Made by a program: the position numbers and the translations under genes. Source: Bacillota bacterium (GTDB taxonomy: Bacteria > Bacillota > Clostridia > Acetivibrionales > DSM-1351). Taken from it: a stretch of 64,000 nt of DNA. This document shows, piece after piece, positions 18,593 to 27,110 of this stretch. A model generated the notes under the pieces. That model worked only from the letters and a program-made list of their open reading frames with translations, made no database searches and was not told where the DNA came from. Each line of letters begins with the position of its first letter. Position 1 is the first letter of the stretch. The DNA lies in the NCBI GenBank assembly GCA_023393115.1, contig JAEWMS010000025.1, forward strand, positions 62,001-126,000, given 5' to 3'.

Positions 18593-18958
18593 GTTGTAAA
18601 AAAGTTAAAACAGTTGCGCTCTAATTAGTATTTTATGAATATATTTACATTAATTAGATAAAACGTTAATACATTACTGTAACAGATTGTAATAATTCAC
18701 AAAATATGTTAGTGTATAAGAAATAATTATATTCAATTTTACTCAATCGATTTTATATATCATCATTACAAAGTACATGGATATGTTTTTAAACTTATGC
18801 AATGAAGCATAATGTTTGGAATTGTCTGTGTTTTTTTATATTAAGCCATCTATTTAGGATACGGGATTCTTTAAATACATATACGTGAAATGCTTAATAT
18901 TAAGACTTTTGGGAACATTGCTAGAACAGACAGCTATATCTAGGAATTGGGGAGTGTT
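18593..18958. other. intergenic region before the opp operon
   Basis: About 365 bp of AT-rich sequence with no gene. It should hold the opp promoter, but I see no consensus -35/-10 pair that stands out, and no riboswitch I recognise. Confidence 0.5.
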
Positions 18959-19957
18959 ATGGAAAAGAATGAGTTATTGAGAATTAATAATCTTATTACT
19001 TCATTTCGTATTGACGGACAGTATTATGCTGCGGTGGACGGTGTTTCACTGAGCGTAAAGGAGAATGAGGTATTTGCAATCGTAGGTGAATCGGGGTGCG
19101 GTAAAAGTGCACTTGCCCTATCCATTCTCAGTTTGCATAACAACACCTATACGAAGGTGGAAGGCAACATATACTTTAAAGGAACAGATCTGCTTCCTAT
19201 GAATGTTGACGACTTAAATCAATTCCGGGGCAAGTATATTGGAATGATTTTTCAAGATCCTCTGACTGCTTTAAACCCGCTGATGAAAATTGGGGAGCAA
19301 ATTGAGGAATCGTTGACCTTTCACATCAAAATGGACAAAAGGCAAAAAAAGGCGCGTGCTATTGAATTGTTAAAGGGAGTAGGCATTATATCTCCTGAAT
19401 TAACTTATTCACAGTTTCCTCACGAGCTTTCGGGTGGAATGAGGCAGAGGGCAATGATTGCCATAGCGCTGGCCTGCAAGCCATCTCTGGTAATTGCTGA
19501 TGAGCCAACCACAGCACTCGACGTCACCATACAGGCGCAGATTCTGGATTTATTAAAGAAGCTTCAAAAGGAAATGAAGTCGGGTATTATTCTGATTACG
19601 CACGATTTGGGAGTTGTCGCAGAAATGGCCGATAAGGTTGCAGTGATGTATGCCGGTCAAATTGTGGAGACCGGAGTAGTTGGTGACATTTTCAAAAACC
19701 CCCTTCATCCTTATACCCGCTCATTGCTTGCATCAGTGCCAAGTGTTGATTCGGCAGAAGGAAACAGACTGCATGTGATAGAAGGGATGGTGCCCTCTCT
19801 GAAGAATATGAGACGGGAAGGTTGCAGATTTGCTCCAAGAATTCCATGGGTTGGCAAATCGGAACATGAAGAGCATCCGAAGTATCACGAGGTAGATAAA
19901 GGGCATTTTGTATTGTGCTCCTGCTATAAAAACTTTTCAATGAGAGGAGAGCGGTAG
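18959..19957 (+). CDS. oppD: oligopeptide ABC transporter ATPase OppD
   Basis: This 332-residue ATPase has Walker A GESGCGKS, signature LSGGMRQR, Walker B LVIADEPTTALD and the switch His in ITHDLGVVAEMAD. The C-terminal oligopeptide/dipeptide domain begins near NPLHPYTRSLLASVPS and contains a Cys-containing tail (REGCRFAPR, FVLCSCYKN), as in OppD/DppD proteins that bind an Fe-S or metal cofactor. The ATG at 18959 follows GGGGAG. First gene of a five-gene D-F-B-C-A operon importing peptides at the membrane. Confidence 0.92.
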   Translation: MEKNELLRINNLITSFRIDGQYYAAVDGVSLSVKENEVFAIVGESGCGKSALALSILSLHNNTYTKVEGNIYFKGTDLLPMNVDDLNQFRGKYIGMIFQDPLTALNPLMKIGEQIEESLTFHIKMDKRQKKARAIELLKGVGIISPELTYSQFPHELSGGMRQRAMIAIALACKPSLVIADEPTTALDVTIQAQILDLLKKLQKEMKSGIILITHDLGVVAEMADKVAVMYAGQIVETGVVGDIFKNPLHPYTRSLLASVPSVDSAEGNRLHVIEGMVPSLKNMRREGCRFAPRIPWVGKSEHEEHPKYHEVDKGHFVLCSCYKNFSMRGER

Positions 19958-19959
19958 GA

Positions 19960-20886
19960 TTGGCATTACTTGAGGTAAACGATTTAAAAGTACATTATCC
20001 CATCAGGGGTGGAATATTAGGCAGAGTCCAGAGCCATGTGAAAGCGGTGGATGGTATCTCCTTCAAGATTGACGAAGGTGAGACTCTGGGACTTGTGGGT
20101 GAGTCAGGTTCGGGAAAAAGTACCACCGGCAAAGCCATCATGGGTCTTGCCGAAATAACGGCAGGAGAAATCCTTTTCAATGGAAAGGACATCACGAGAT
20201 ATGTTGGAAAAAATCATTCCTCCTACAGGAAAAGCGTACAGATGATATTTCAGGATTCTTACTCTTCACTAAATCCTAAGAAAAGGATACTGGATATTAT
20301 TGCAGAGCCACTCCGGAATTTTGAAAAGCAGACAGCAGACGTGGAAAGAAAACGAATTGAAGAGCTGCTGGAAATAGTGGGTATGTCTCCCGAAACCATG
20401 TTTAAATACCCCCATGAATTCTCAGGGGGGCAGAGGCAGAGAATCGGTATTGCCCGTGCGCTGGCCTTACGGCCTAAGCTGATCATTGCTGACGAACCCG
20501 TGTCTGCTTTGGACTTATCCGTGCAGGCACAGGTGTTGAACTTCATGAAGGACATACAGGAGCAGTTCAATCTCGCATTTCTGTTTATCAGCCATGACCT
20601 GGGTGTAGTAAAGCATATGTGCAAAAACCTCATAATAATGAACAAGGGAAGGATTGTCGAAAAGGGCGTTAAGGAAAAAATATTCGAGAATCCGCAACAT
20701 ATTTATACTAAGCGACTGCTTGCCGCCATTCCCGACATCAATCCGGACAGGCGGGATGAGCTTCAGCTGTTCAGAGAGCAGGTTGCAGAGGAATATGATA
20801 GTAAGTACCATATGTATTATGATAAAAACCAGCGGGTTTATGATTTAAAAAAAACTGGAGACGACCACTTTGTGGCTTTACCGTAA
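19960..20886 (+). CDS. oppF: oligopeptide ABC transporter ATPase OppF
   Basis: This 308-residue ATPase has GESGSGKST, Q-loop QDSYSSLNPKKR, signature FSGGQRQRIGIARAL, Walker B LIIADEPVSALD and ISHDLGVVKHM. The end is the shorter OppF type. It starts at TTG 19960, ten bases after AGGAG, only two bases after the oppD stop. It works as the heterodimer partner of OppD. Confidence 0.9.
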   Translation: MALLEVNDLKVHYPIRGGILGRVQSHVKAVDGISFKIDEGETLGLVGESGSGKSTTGKAIMGLAEITAGEILFNGKDITRYVGKNHSSYRKSVQMIFQDSYSSLNPKKRILDIIAEPLRNFEKQTADVERKRIEELLEIVGMSPETMFKYPHEFSGGQRQRIGIARALALRPKLIIADEPVSALDLSVQAQVLNFMKDIQEQFNLAFLFISHDLGVVKHMCKNLIIMNKGRIVEKGVKEKIFENPQHIYTKRLLAAIPDINPDRRDELQLFREQVAEEYDSKYHMYYDKNQRVYDLKKTGDDHFVALP

Positions 20887-20901
20887 AAGGAGAGGAAATG
20901 T

Positions 20902-21864
20902 ATGTGGAAAACTATATTACGGAGACTACTGGTATTAATCCCGCAGGTTGCCGTGCTGAGTCTGCTGGTGTTCATTCTTGCCAGTTTTATGCCGGGGGAT
21001 GCCCTGACGGGCAAAATCGACCCCAATGTGTCACCTGAGAGACTGGAAGAGCTTCGTGTTAAATGGGGTTTTTATGACCCCTGGTATGTAAAATACGGCA
21101 GATGGGTCACAGATGCCTTAAGTGGAGATTTGGGAGAGAGCACCAGCTACAAGATTCCGGTGACGGAATTGATCGGAAATCGTGCGGCTAACACTTTTTG
21201 GCTTTCTCTGCTGACCTTAGGAATTACATATATCATTGGAATATCATTTGGTGTCATATCAGGAAGGTTTAACGGAAAACCCGTAGACAAGGCAATCAGC
21301 TTTTACACATTTCTGGCTCTGGCAATGCCATCCATTGTATTGGGAGTTATTAATATTTATTTCTTTTCTCTGAAATTGAATTGGTTTCCCATGGGTGGAA
21401 CAGTAGATGTAGGAGTTCAGCCTGGAACTCTTTCGTATTTTTTCAACCGGATTCATCATATGTTGCTGCCTGCAATCACCGGAGGCGTACTGTATCCGGT
21501 GGGGATGATTCAGATTTTAAAGAGTGAGATTGTTGACTATAAAATATCGGATTTCGTTATGACTGCCCGGTCAAAGGGTATTCCTGAGAAAACCATATAC
21601 AGAAGGCATATTTTACGGAATGCCTTTCTTCCCACTGCTGCAAATCTGGGATATGATATTGCATTCTTGCTTGGCGGCTCCATATTTATTGAGAGGATTT
21701 TCTCCTATCCGGGGATGGGCAATCTTTTCCTCGACTCCATACTGCGCAGAGATTATGCGGTGGTAAATGCCCTGATTATTTTATTCGCCGTACTGACGGT
21801 TCTTGGTACATTGATATCCGACATTATTATGTCGGCCGTAGACCCAAGAATCAGGATAAAATAA
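20902..21864 (+). CDS. oppB: oligopeptide ABC transporter permease OppB
   Basis: This 320-residue permease has six membrane helices. The long external loop after helix 1 (PGDALTGKIDPNVSPERLEELR) is typical of OppB/DppB. The inner-membrane signature loop reads YKISDFVMTARSKGIPEKTIYRRHILRNA. It is 15 bp downstream of oppF with AGGAG before the ATG. Forms the channel with OppC. Confidence 0.9.
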   Translation: MWKTILRRLLVLIPQVAVLSLLVFILASFMPGDALTGKIDPNVSPERLEELRVKWGFYDPWYVKYGRWVTDALSGDLGESTSYKIPVTELIGNRAANTFWLSLLTLGITYIIGISFGVISGRFNGKPVDKAISFYTFLALAMPSIVLGVINIYFFSLKLNWFPMGGTVDVGVQPGTLSYFFNRIHHMLLPAITGGVLYPVGMIQILKSEIVDYKISDFVMTARSKGIPEKTIYRRHILRNAFLPTAANLGYDIAFLLGGSIFIERIFSYPGMGNLFLDSILRRDYAVVNALIILFAVLTVLGTLISDIIMSAVDPRIRIK

Positions 21865-21881
21865 TGAGAGGAGCATAATTA

Positions 21882-22799
21882 ATGGAAAATTTGAATATTA
21901 AAAGAAGTATAAAGACGGATGAGAGCAAAAAGCCTCTGAACAAACCATTCTTTGGAAGGGCGGTATGGACAGAGCTTGTACATGACAAGCTGGCATTGGT
22001 TTCTTCCATCCTGCTGATAATTATTTTTGCTACAGTTTTCATTGGTTCTACGTTTTTTGATTTGGGAGAGGCTGTCAAGGTAAAGCTGGGCATGATCAAT
22101 AAGCCGCCGTCAGCTGATTACATACTTGGGACTGATGCTTCGGGGAGAGATATGGTCGGTCAGATGTTTCTGGGTGCCAGAAATTCCTTCCTGATAGCTA
22201 TAGGTGTTACCGCATTATGCGGAATAGTGGGCATACTGGTCGGCTTGATTGCCGGTTATTTCGGAGGAAGAACTGATAACATAATCATGAGAGTAATTGA
22301 CTTTATTTCGATGCTTCCGAGGTTAATGATTATTATTGCTATTATATCCATTATGCCGAAGTATGATGTTATTTCCTTCGTACTGATTGTATCGGCTCTC
22401 AGCTGGATAAGCGATGCAAGGCTCACAAGGGCAAAGACTTTACAGCAGGGCAGCCTGGACTATGTGCAGGCCTCTAAGACACTGGGAACCCGGAATTTCG
22501 TCATAATGTTCAGGGAGGTACTCCCGAATATAGGCTCGATAATTATTGTAAATCTGACGCTGAATCTAGCGGGAAATATGGGGCTAGAGACTGGCTTGAC
22601 CGTTCTGGGTTTCGGCCTTCCATTTAATACGCCAAGCCTTGGAACGCTGATCAACTACGCCATGAATCCCGATAATCTGCAGCGCAGACCCTGGCAATGG
22701 TTACCTGCATCTATACTGATCGTGGTAATGATGCTTAGTATATATTTTGTGGGGCAGGCCGTTAAAAGAGCGGCTGACGCCAAACAGAGGGTAGCATAA
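21882..22799 (+). CDS. oppC: oligopeptide ABC transporter permease OppC
   Basis: This 305-residue permease has a cytoplasmic N-terminal extension and the OppC motif GTDASGRDMVGQMFLGARNS. The coupling loop is LDYVQASKTLGTRNFVIMFREVLPN and the C-terminal part GLETGLTVLGFGLPFNTPSLG. A GAGAGGAG site precedes the ATG, 17 bp after oppB. Confidence 0.9.
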   Translation: MENLNIKRSIKTDESKKPLNKPFFGRAVWTELVHDKLALVSSILLIIIFATVFIGSTFFDLGEAVKVKLGMINKPPSADYILGTDASGRDMVGQMFLGARNSFLIAIGVTALCGIVGILVGLIAGYFGGRTDNIIMRVIDFISMLPRLMIIIAIISIMPKYDVISFVLIVSALSWISDARLTRAKTLQQGSLDYVQASKTLGTRNFVIMFREVLPNIGSIIIVNLTLNLAGNMGLETGLTVLGFGLPFNTPSLGTLINYAMNPDNLQRRPWQWLPASILIVVMMLSIYFVGQAVKRAADAKQRVA

Positions 22800-22826
22800 A
22801 ATATTTATTTAATAGGGAGAGATGTT

Positions 22827-24620
22827 ATGAAAATGAAAAGATTTTTGGCACTGTCACTGACGTTGGCTTTGACGGTTACTACTTTTGCCGGCTGCGGCAA
22901 AAATCAGGAAGCGGCCGATAATTCACAGTCCTCTATGCAGGAGGTTATGGCAAAGTTCCCGATAAAGAACACAAACGATGCAACCAGCATCAAAGGCGGA
23001 GTTTTAAAGGTTGCGGTGGTGGCGTCTTCTGCTTTTGAAGGAATTTTTAATCCATGTTTCTATGATATTTCGACTGATTCTGAGATTTTCCAATGGTTCC
23101 TGGAGAGTATTTTAAGTGCTGATGAAAACTTTATTTTTGATCAGGACGGAGCAGCGACTTATACCTACGATCAGACCGCAAAAACCATGACGCTGAAGAT
23201 GAAGGACGGTGTCAAGTGGCATGATGGCCAACCGGTAACGCTGGACGATTTGGTATATGCTTATGAAGTCATTTGTGATAAGGATTATGAAGGAATGCGC
23301 TATGATGAGCAATTCACAAATATCGTCGGTGTGGAAGAGTTTCATGCGGGCAAGGCGAAAACAATATCCGGTCTGGAATTATCCTCTGATAAAATGACGT
23401 TAACCATCAAATTTAAGAATTTCTTTCCCTCCATTCTTGTAGGAGGCATCTGGATTTCACCTATTCCAAGGCATTATTATGAAGGAATTCCGGTAAAAGA
23501 GATGAAGGCTCATGAAAAATCACGCAAAACTCCCATTGGCTTCGGTCCTTTTAAGCTAAAGAGCATTGTTGCCGGGGAGTCGGTTGAACTTGTAAGAAAT
23601 GACGATTACTATCTGGGTGCGCCCAAGCTGGATGGCGTTACACTTACTGTAATAGCTCCTGAGTTGGTACCCGCCGCGATGGAGGAAGGCAAGTTTGATA
23701 TTGCGTTGTTTTCACAGCAGCAGTATCCGGATTACAAGGAGCCTAAGAATTTCTCCTATGTAGGACAGCTCCAAACCGTTTTTGATTACACAGGCTTTAA
23801 GCTCGGAAAATGGGAGGAGAGTGCAAAGAAGAACCACTTCGATCCAAATGCGAAAATGGCAAATGTAAAGCTGCGCCAGGCCATAGGCTATGCTGTTGAC
23901 AGTGATAAACTTGCAAAAGAGATGTTCAATGGTCTGCGTTTTCTTGCAACCACCGTTATCACGCCGAGACATGCGGCATACCAGAATACTGAAATCGCAG
24001 GTTATGCATATGATCCCGAAAAGGCAAAGAAGCTGCTGGATGAAGCGGGCTACAAGGACATCAACAATGACGGCTACCGCGAGGATCCAAAAGGGAAGCC
24101 TTTTGCCATTACCTGGGCTGTGAGGGACGGCGAGAATATTGATACATATGCGCAGTTCAAGATGCAGAACTGGAAGGATGTCGGTCTGAAGGTTGAGCTG
24201 TATAACGGCCGTCCGACTGAGGTCAATGCTTTTTATGATGCAGTTGAGCACGATGATCCGAAAATTGATATGTACGATGCCGGATGGCAGACGGGCTATG
24301 ATCCCAATCCTAAAAACCTGTGGGGACCCGACTCATCTGCAAATTACACAAGATATACCAGCGAGACCTTTAATTCCATTATGGAGGATATTTCCTCAGA
24401 AAAGGCATGGGATAAGGAATTTCTGTCCAAGAAATACCATGAGTTCCAGCAGGCATTTTTTGATGAGGCCCCCGCAATTCCTACATTGTGGAGAATGAAA
24501 ATTGAGGCAGTGAACAACCGTGTCAAAAAATATGAGCTGACAGATTTTGATATTAAATGCTTTGCCCACTTAATTGAATTAACCGCAGACGCTCCTGTGA
24601 AGAAGGCAGACGTTAAGTAA
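22827..24620 (+). CDS. oppA: oligopeptide-binding lipoprotein OppA
   Basis: This 597-residue class C solute-binding protein has a lipoprotein signal peptide ending TTFAGC, so Cys23 would be lipidated. The SBP_bac_5 core shows VKWHDGQPVTLDDLVYAYE, KTPIGFGPFKL, VRNDDYYLG, LRQAIGYAVDSDKLAKEMFNG and AKKLLDEAGYKDINNDGYR. It captures peptides at the outer face and delivers them to OppBC. Being last in the operon and next to a strong hairpin fits a differentially abundant binding protein. Peptide preference unknown. Confidence 0.92.
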   Translation: MKMKRFLALSLTLALTVTTFAGCGKNQEAADNSQSSMQEVMAKFPIKNTNDATSIKGGVLKVAVVASSAFEGIFNPCFYDISTDSEIFQWFLESILSADENFIFDQDGAATYTYDQTAKTMTLKMKDGVKWHDGQPVTLDDLVYAYEVICDKDYEGMRYDEQFTNIVGVEEFHAGKAKTISGLELSSDKMTLTIKFKNFFPSILVGGIWISPIPRHYYEGIPVKEMKAHEKSRKTPIGFGPFKLKSIVAGESVELVRNDDYYLGAPKLDGVTLTVIAPELVPAAMEEGKFDIALFSQQQYPDYKEPKNFSYVGQLQTVFDYTGFKLGKWEESAKKNHFDPNAKMANVKLRQAIGYAVDSDKLAKEMFNGLRFLATTVITPRHAAYQNTEIAGYAYDPEKAKKLLDEAGYKDINNDGYREDPKGKPFAITWAVRDGENIDTYAQFKMQNWKDVGLKVELYNGRPTEVNAFYDAVEHDDPKIDMYDAGWQTGYDPNPKNLWGPDSSANYTRYTSETFNSIMEDISSEKAWDKEFLSKKYHEFQQAFFDEAPAIPTLWRMKIEAVNNRVKKYELTDFDIKCFAHLIELTADAPVKKADVK

Positions 24621-24666
24621 TGAATAATATACTCTGATGGTAAAGTCACAGAAAAATCTAATTTAT

Positions 24667-24719
24667 GAGGGCTGTCTCAAAATAGAAGTAATTTCTATTG
24701 AGAGGTAGCTCTCTTTTGC
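24667..24719 (+). terminator. long-stem terminator after the opp operon
   Basis: The inner arms CTCAAAATAGAA and TTTCTATTGAG are flanked by a second complementary pair (GAGGGCTGTCTC with GAGAGGTAGCTCTC), then TTTT. The first arm also resembles ends of some insertion sequences, but no second copy or transposase is present. Confidence 0.65.
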
Positions 24720-24983
24720 TTAAAAAAGTAAAATCGCCTCCGAAGAAGGTGCAATTGCAATAGTAAGTAGCAAACAGAGCTATCGGATATTTTCGTGTTA
24801 CCATGAGTCATTATTTTTCTGAGGTAATCAATAGAAGATTAATAAAATCACATTATCAATATTTATTAGAACAAAAAAATTAATTTAACAAGATATACAT
24901 AATATTGACATAATAGAGTTTATTTTGGTATATTTACATAAAATATATATTTCTTACACAAATCATGAAAGGGGTTGTAGCAG
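24720..24983. other. intergenic region, no gene recognised
   Basis: About 260 bp with no convincing gene. Short open frames such as the one ending near 24883 match nothing I recognise. Confidence 0.4.
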
Positions 24984-25349
24984 GTGTATAAGTTTGAACA
25001 AAAAGGCAAGGCAGTAGTAATTACAGTAGGTGGTTTTTTTACTCCAAATGAAGCAAATACATTTATAGGAGAGTATGAATCTTTAGTAAAAAAACTGGAC
25101 ACAAAAAGTACAAGCCTTATTTTGGACGGAAGGGAATTAAAAGCGTCCACTCAGGAGATGATCCCTATGTTACAGGGGTGTATGCAGCTTTATATGAGAG
25201 ATAATTTCAAAAAGGTTTTCATGATTAACTTTGATTCTTCAGTTACCAATTCACAGGTTGCCAGAGTTGCAAAGGAAATTGGCTTTGATCAACGTTATGA
25301 AATGGTCTCTTCAGTTAATGAGGCACTAAATAAAGCAAAAGAAATTTGA
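24984..25349 (+). CDS. STAS-like domain protein, hypothetical
   Basis: This 121-residue single-domain protein alternates strands and helices in the way STAS/SpoIIAA-like proteins do (KAVVITVGGFFTPNEANTFIGE, STSLILDGREL, FKKVFMINFDSSVTNSQVARVAKEIGF). No phosphorylatable Ser in the canonical DxSG context is evident. It starts at GTG 24984 after AAAGGGG. It precedes a degenerate ketoacyl-synthase gene by 126 bp and may belong with it. The fold call is a judgement from pattern only. Confidence 0.5.
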   Translation: MYKFEQKGKAVVITVGGFFTPNEANTFIGEYESLVKKLDTKSTSLILDGRELKASTQEMIPMLQGCMQLYMRDNFKKVFMINFDSSVTNSQVARVAKEIGFDQRYEMVSSVNEALNKAKEI

Positions 25350-25475
25350 TTCTTGTAAAAACACTATGATTGATACATAGTGGCTTATTATTTCACATGG
25401 AGCTCCATATCCTTAATTGTATGAAATGCTAATGTTCCTTCAATAACTTCAAAGTACATAGATAGGAGTTGACAT

Positions 25476-26480
25476 ATGGGTTATACAAATGTAAATATAA
25501 TTGGATTGGAAATATACCATCCAAATAACAAGGTAGGGAATGACTTCTTTATAAATCACTTTTCTAAATTTGGAGTAGACGCAGAACCTCTGATGAAGCA
25601 TTTAGGTAGAAAAGAAAGATACCTGGCAACTGAGTGCGAGAACTCTCTTACTATGGCTTACGAAGCAGCCAGTAAAGCTATAGAAAAATCTGATATTTCA
25701 CCGGAAGATTTAGATATGATTATCTTTGTATCAGAGACTCCGGAATATTTTGTCCCGACCAATGCATTAAAATTAAATAACATGTTAGGCAGTAAATGTG
25801 CCCATCTGGTTTTTGACATGAATGATAATTGTATCGGAATGTTGACTGCTATGGATTTGGCAAGCCGGTATATGTTTTCAAGTAAGAAAATAAAGTATAC
25901 ACTTATTGTCGGTTCCTTATACATAACTGGGATGGTAAGAAAAGATTGTGTTGTCTCCTACCCGAACATTGCTGACGGGAGTGCAGCAATAATTCTTGAG
26001 AATATACCTGATAGCAAAATTAAGTCAGGCTATATTGACTGTAATTATTATACAAATTCTATGAACCATAATTTTATGGAATCTCCAAAATGCGGTTTCT
26101 CAAATTTACATAACAAAGATGTTGAAGAAAATGATAAAAAATTACTCTGGATTCCACATGATGTAAGTTTCTTTTCTGATGACTGGAAACAGCTTATATG
26201 TGATTTACTTGAAAGAAACGGACTAGAACCGAACGATATAGATCACTATTTGTTCTCTCAGTTTTCAATACCGGATGGATTAATTACATTGGAAAAGTTA
26301 GGCGTGCCTGTTGAAAAAACAACCACTGTAGGGGAAAAGTATGGGTATACTGGCTGTGCAAGCCCGTTCTTTGCATTACATGATAGCATCAAAGAGGGAA
26401 AGGTAAGACAGGGGGATTATATTGTTTTATTTTCGGTAGGAGCTGGGTATTCCATGTCTGCTGTACTATTGAAACTTTAA
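25476..26480 (+). CDS. 3-oxoacyl-ACP synthase III-like protein with altered active site
   Basis: This 334-residue thiolase-fold protein follows FabH throughout (SDISPEDLDMIIFVSETPEYFVPT, KYGYTGCASPFFALHDSIKEGKVRQGD, LFSVGAGYSMSAVLLKL). The nucleophile Cys is kept (NDNCIGM, Cys119). The FabH His of the PHQAN motif is replaced (FSQFS, Ser261 at the His position), and the Asn of GNTSAAS is Tyr291. Loss of both decarboxylating residues with Cys retained suggests acyl transfer or hydrolysis instead of Claisen condensation. It is not in a fatty-acid cluster. A GATAGGAG site precedes the ATG. Confidence 0.8.
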   Translation: MGYTNVNIIGLEIYHPNNKVGNDFFINHFSKFGVDAEPLMKHLGRKERYLATECENSLTMAYEAASKAIEKSDISPEDLDMIIFVSETPEYFVPTNALKLNNMLGSKCAHLVFDMNDNCIGMLTAMDLASRYMFSSKKIKYTLIVGSLYITGMVRKDCVVSYPNIADGSAAIILENIPDSKIKSGYIDCNYYTNSMNHNFMESPKCGFSNLHNKDVEENDKKLLWIPHDVSFFSDDWKQLICDLLERNGLEPNDIDHYLFSQFSIPDGLITLEKLGVPVEKTTTVGEKYGYTGCASPFFALHDSIKEGKVRQGDYIVLFSVGAGYSMSAVLLKL

Positions 26481-26531
26481 CGAATAAAACCTTTGTAAAT
26501 TTTAACAGCTAGTATATTAATAAAGTTTCTG

Positions 26532-26582
26532 CACCAAAAAACGAATTCCAAATAAAAATTATTTGGAATTCGTTTTTTGGTG
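26532..26582. terminator. 51-bp perfect inverted repeat, bidirectional terminator
   Basis: Two perfect 23-base arms (26532-26554 and 26560-26582) flank a 5-base loop. Each arm contains an A6 or T6 run, so it can terminate the ketoacyl-synthase-like gene on the plus strand and tRNA-Phe on the minus strand. The right arm overlaps the last two bases and the CCA of the tRNA. Confidence 0.85.
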
Positions 26583-26653
26583 CCCAGAGCCGGAATCGAA
26601 CCAGCGACACGGGGATTTTCAGTCCCCTGCTCTACCGACTGAGCTATCTGGGC
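26578..26653 (-). tRNA. tRNA-Phe (anticodon GAA)
   Basis: On the minus strand the acceptor GCCCAGA (26653-26647) pairs with TCTGGGC (26588-26582). The D arm AGCTCAGTCGGTAGAGC, anticodon loop CTGAAAA with GAA, and T loop TTCGATT are all present. The CCA end is encoded at 26580-26578. Confidence 0.95.
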
Positions 26654-26656
26654 AAG

Positions 26657-26770
26657 TGGTGGCCTTCAGTCGAAGCGTAGCGAAAGATGCTGGTAGCATG
26701 CTTTGCAGCTTCGAGTCCCTGTTAGGATTGCTGTAAGCAATCCTTATCTTCGCGGGAGCGAAGAAAGGCC
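26657..26770 (-). ncRNA. tRNA-like cloverleaf element of unknown function
   Basis: Between tRNA-Phe and tRNA-Met lies a stretch that folds into a four-way junction. The closing stem is GGCCTTT (26770-26764) with GAAGGCC (26667-26661), followed on the minus strand by A and CCA. The three arms are GCGAAG/CTTCGC hairpin 26748-26763; an 8-bp hairpin 26724-26744 with a 5-base loop; and a long arm 26670-26714 closed by TCGAAGC/GCTTCGA. Its end copies tRNA-Met sequence (CCTTCAG) and it contains an inverted copy of the tRNA-Met T arm (TTCGAGTCCCTG). No sensible anticodon exists. It may be a tRNA remnant or a structured RNA. Confidence 0.5.
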
Positions 26771-26797
26771 ATGTAAAAGTAATATTAAAATAAAATG

Positions 26798-26874
26798 TGG
26801 TGGGCCTTCAGGGACTCGAACCCCGGACCAACCGGTTATGAGCCGGTTGCTCTAACCAACTGAGCTAAAGGCCC
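26798..26874 (-). tRNA. tRNA-Met, elongator (anticodon CAT)
   Basis: On the minus strand the acceptor GGGCCTT (26874-26868) pairs with AAGGCCC (26808-26802). The anticodon arm is ACCGG-CTCATAA-CCGGT, the T loop TTCGAGT, and CCA is encoded. The 1-72 G-C pair and absence of initiator features fit elongator Met. An isoleucine tRNA with CAT modified to lysidine cannot be fully excluded from sequence. Confidence 0.9.
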
Positions 26875-26892
26875 TCAAAAAGGACGTTTTTT

Positions 26893-26921
26893 AGTATAAT
26901 AAAAAAACAAATTTTAGTCAA
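26893..26921 (-). promoter_or_regulatory. promoter of the tRNA-Met/tRNA-Phe cluster
   Basis: Read on the minus strand, TTGACT (26921-26916) and TATACT (26898-26893) are 17 bp apart, ending 19 bp upstream of tRNA-Met. Confidence 0.75.
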
Positions 26922-27110
26922 TAGTAAAAAAAAATAATTTTTGCTTTTTTCACTTTCCTGACAAATCAATGACAACCCAAAGATTAATAACTATTTCTAA
27001 ATATCAGTTTTATTTTAAGTTAAAATTCATAAACTATTCTAGGAAAGTCTCAATTTATTTGATAAAATTGAATCACTGAAGAATATGGGAAAAGGGTTGG
27101 AACAAAATTC

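Noticed and set aside
23712..24251. 179-codon minus-strand open frame
   Set aside because: Antisense shadow of oppA.
24667..24719. Insertion-sequence end
   Set aside because: The GGCTGTCTCAAAA stretch resembles some IS ends, but there is no transposase, no second end and the structure explains itself as a terminator.
26657..26770. Ordinary functional tRNA gene
   Set aside because: No 7-base anticodon loop of normal form, no conserved D-loop GG and an over-long third arm.
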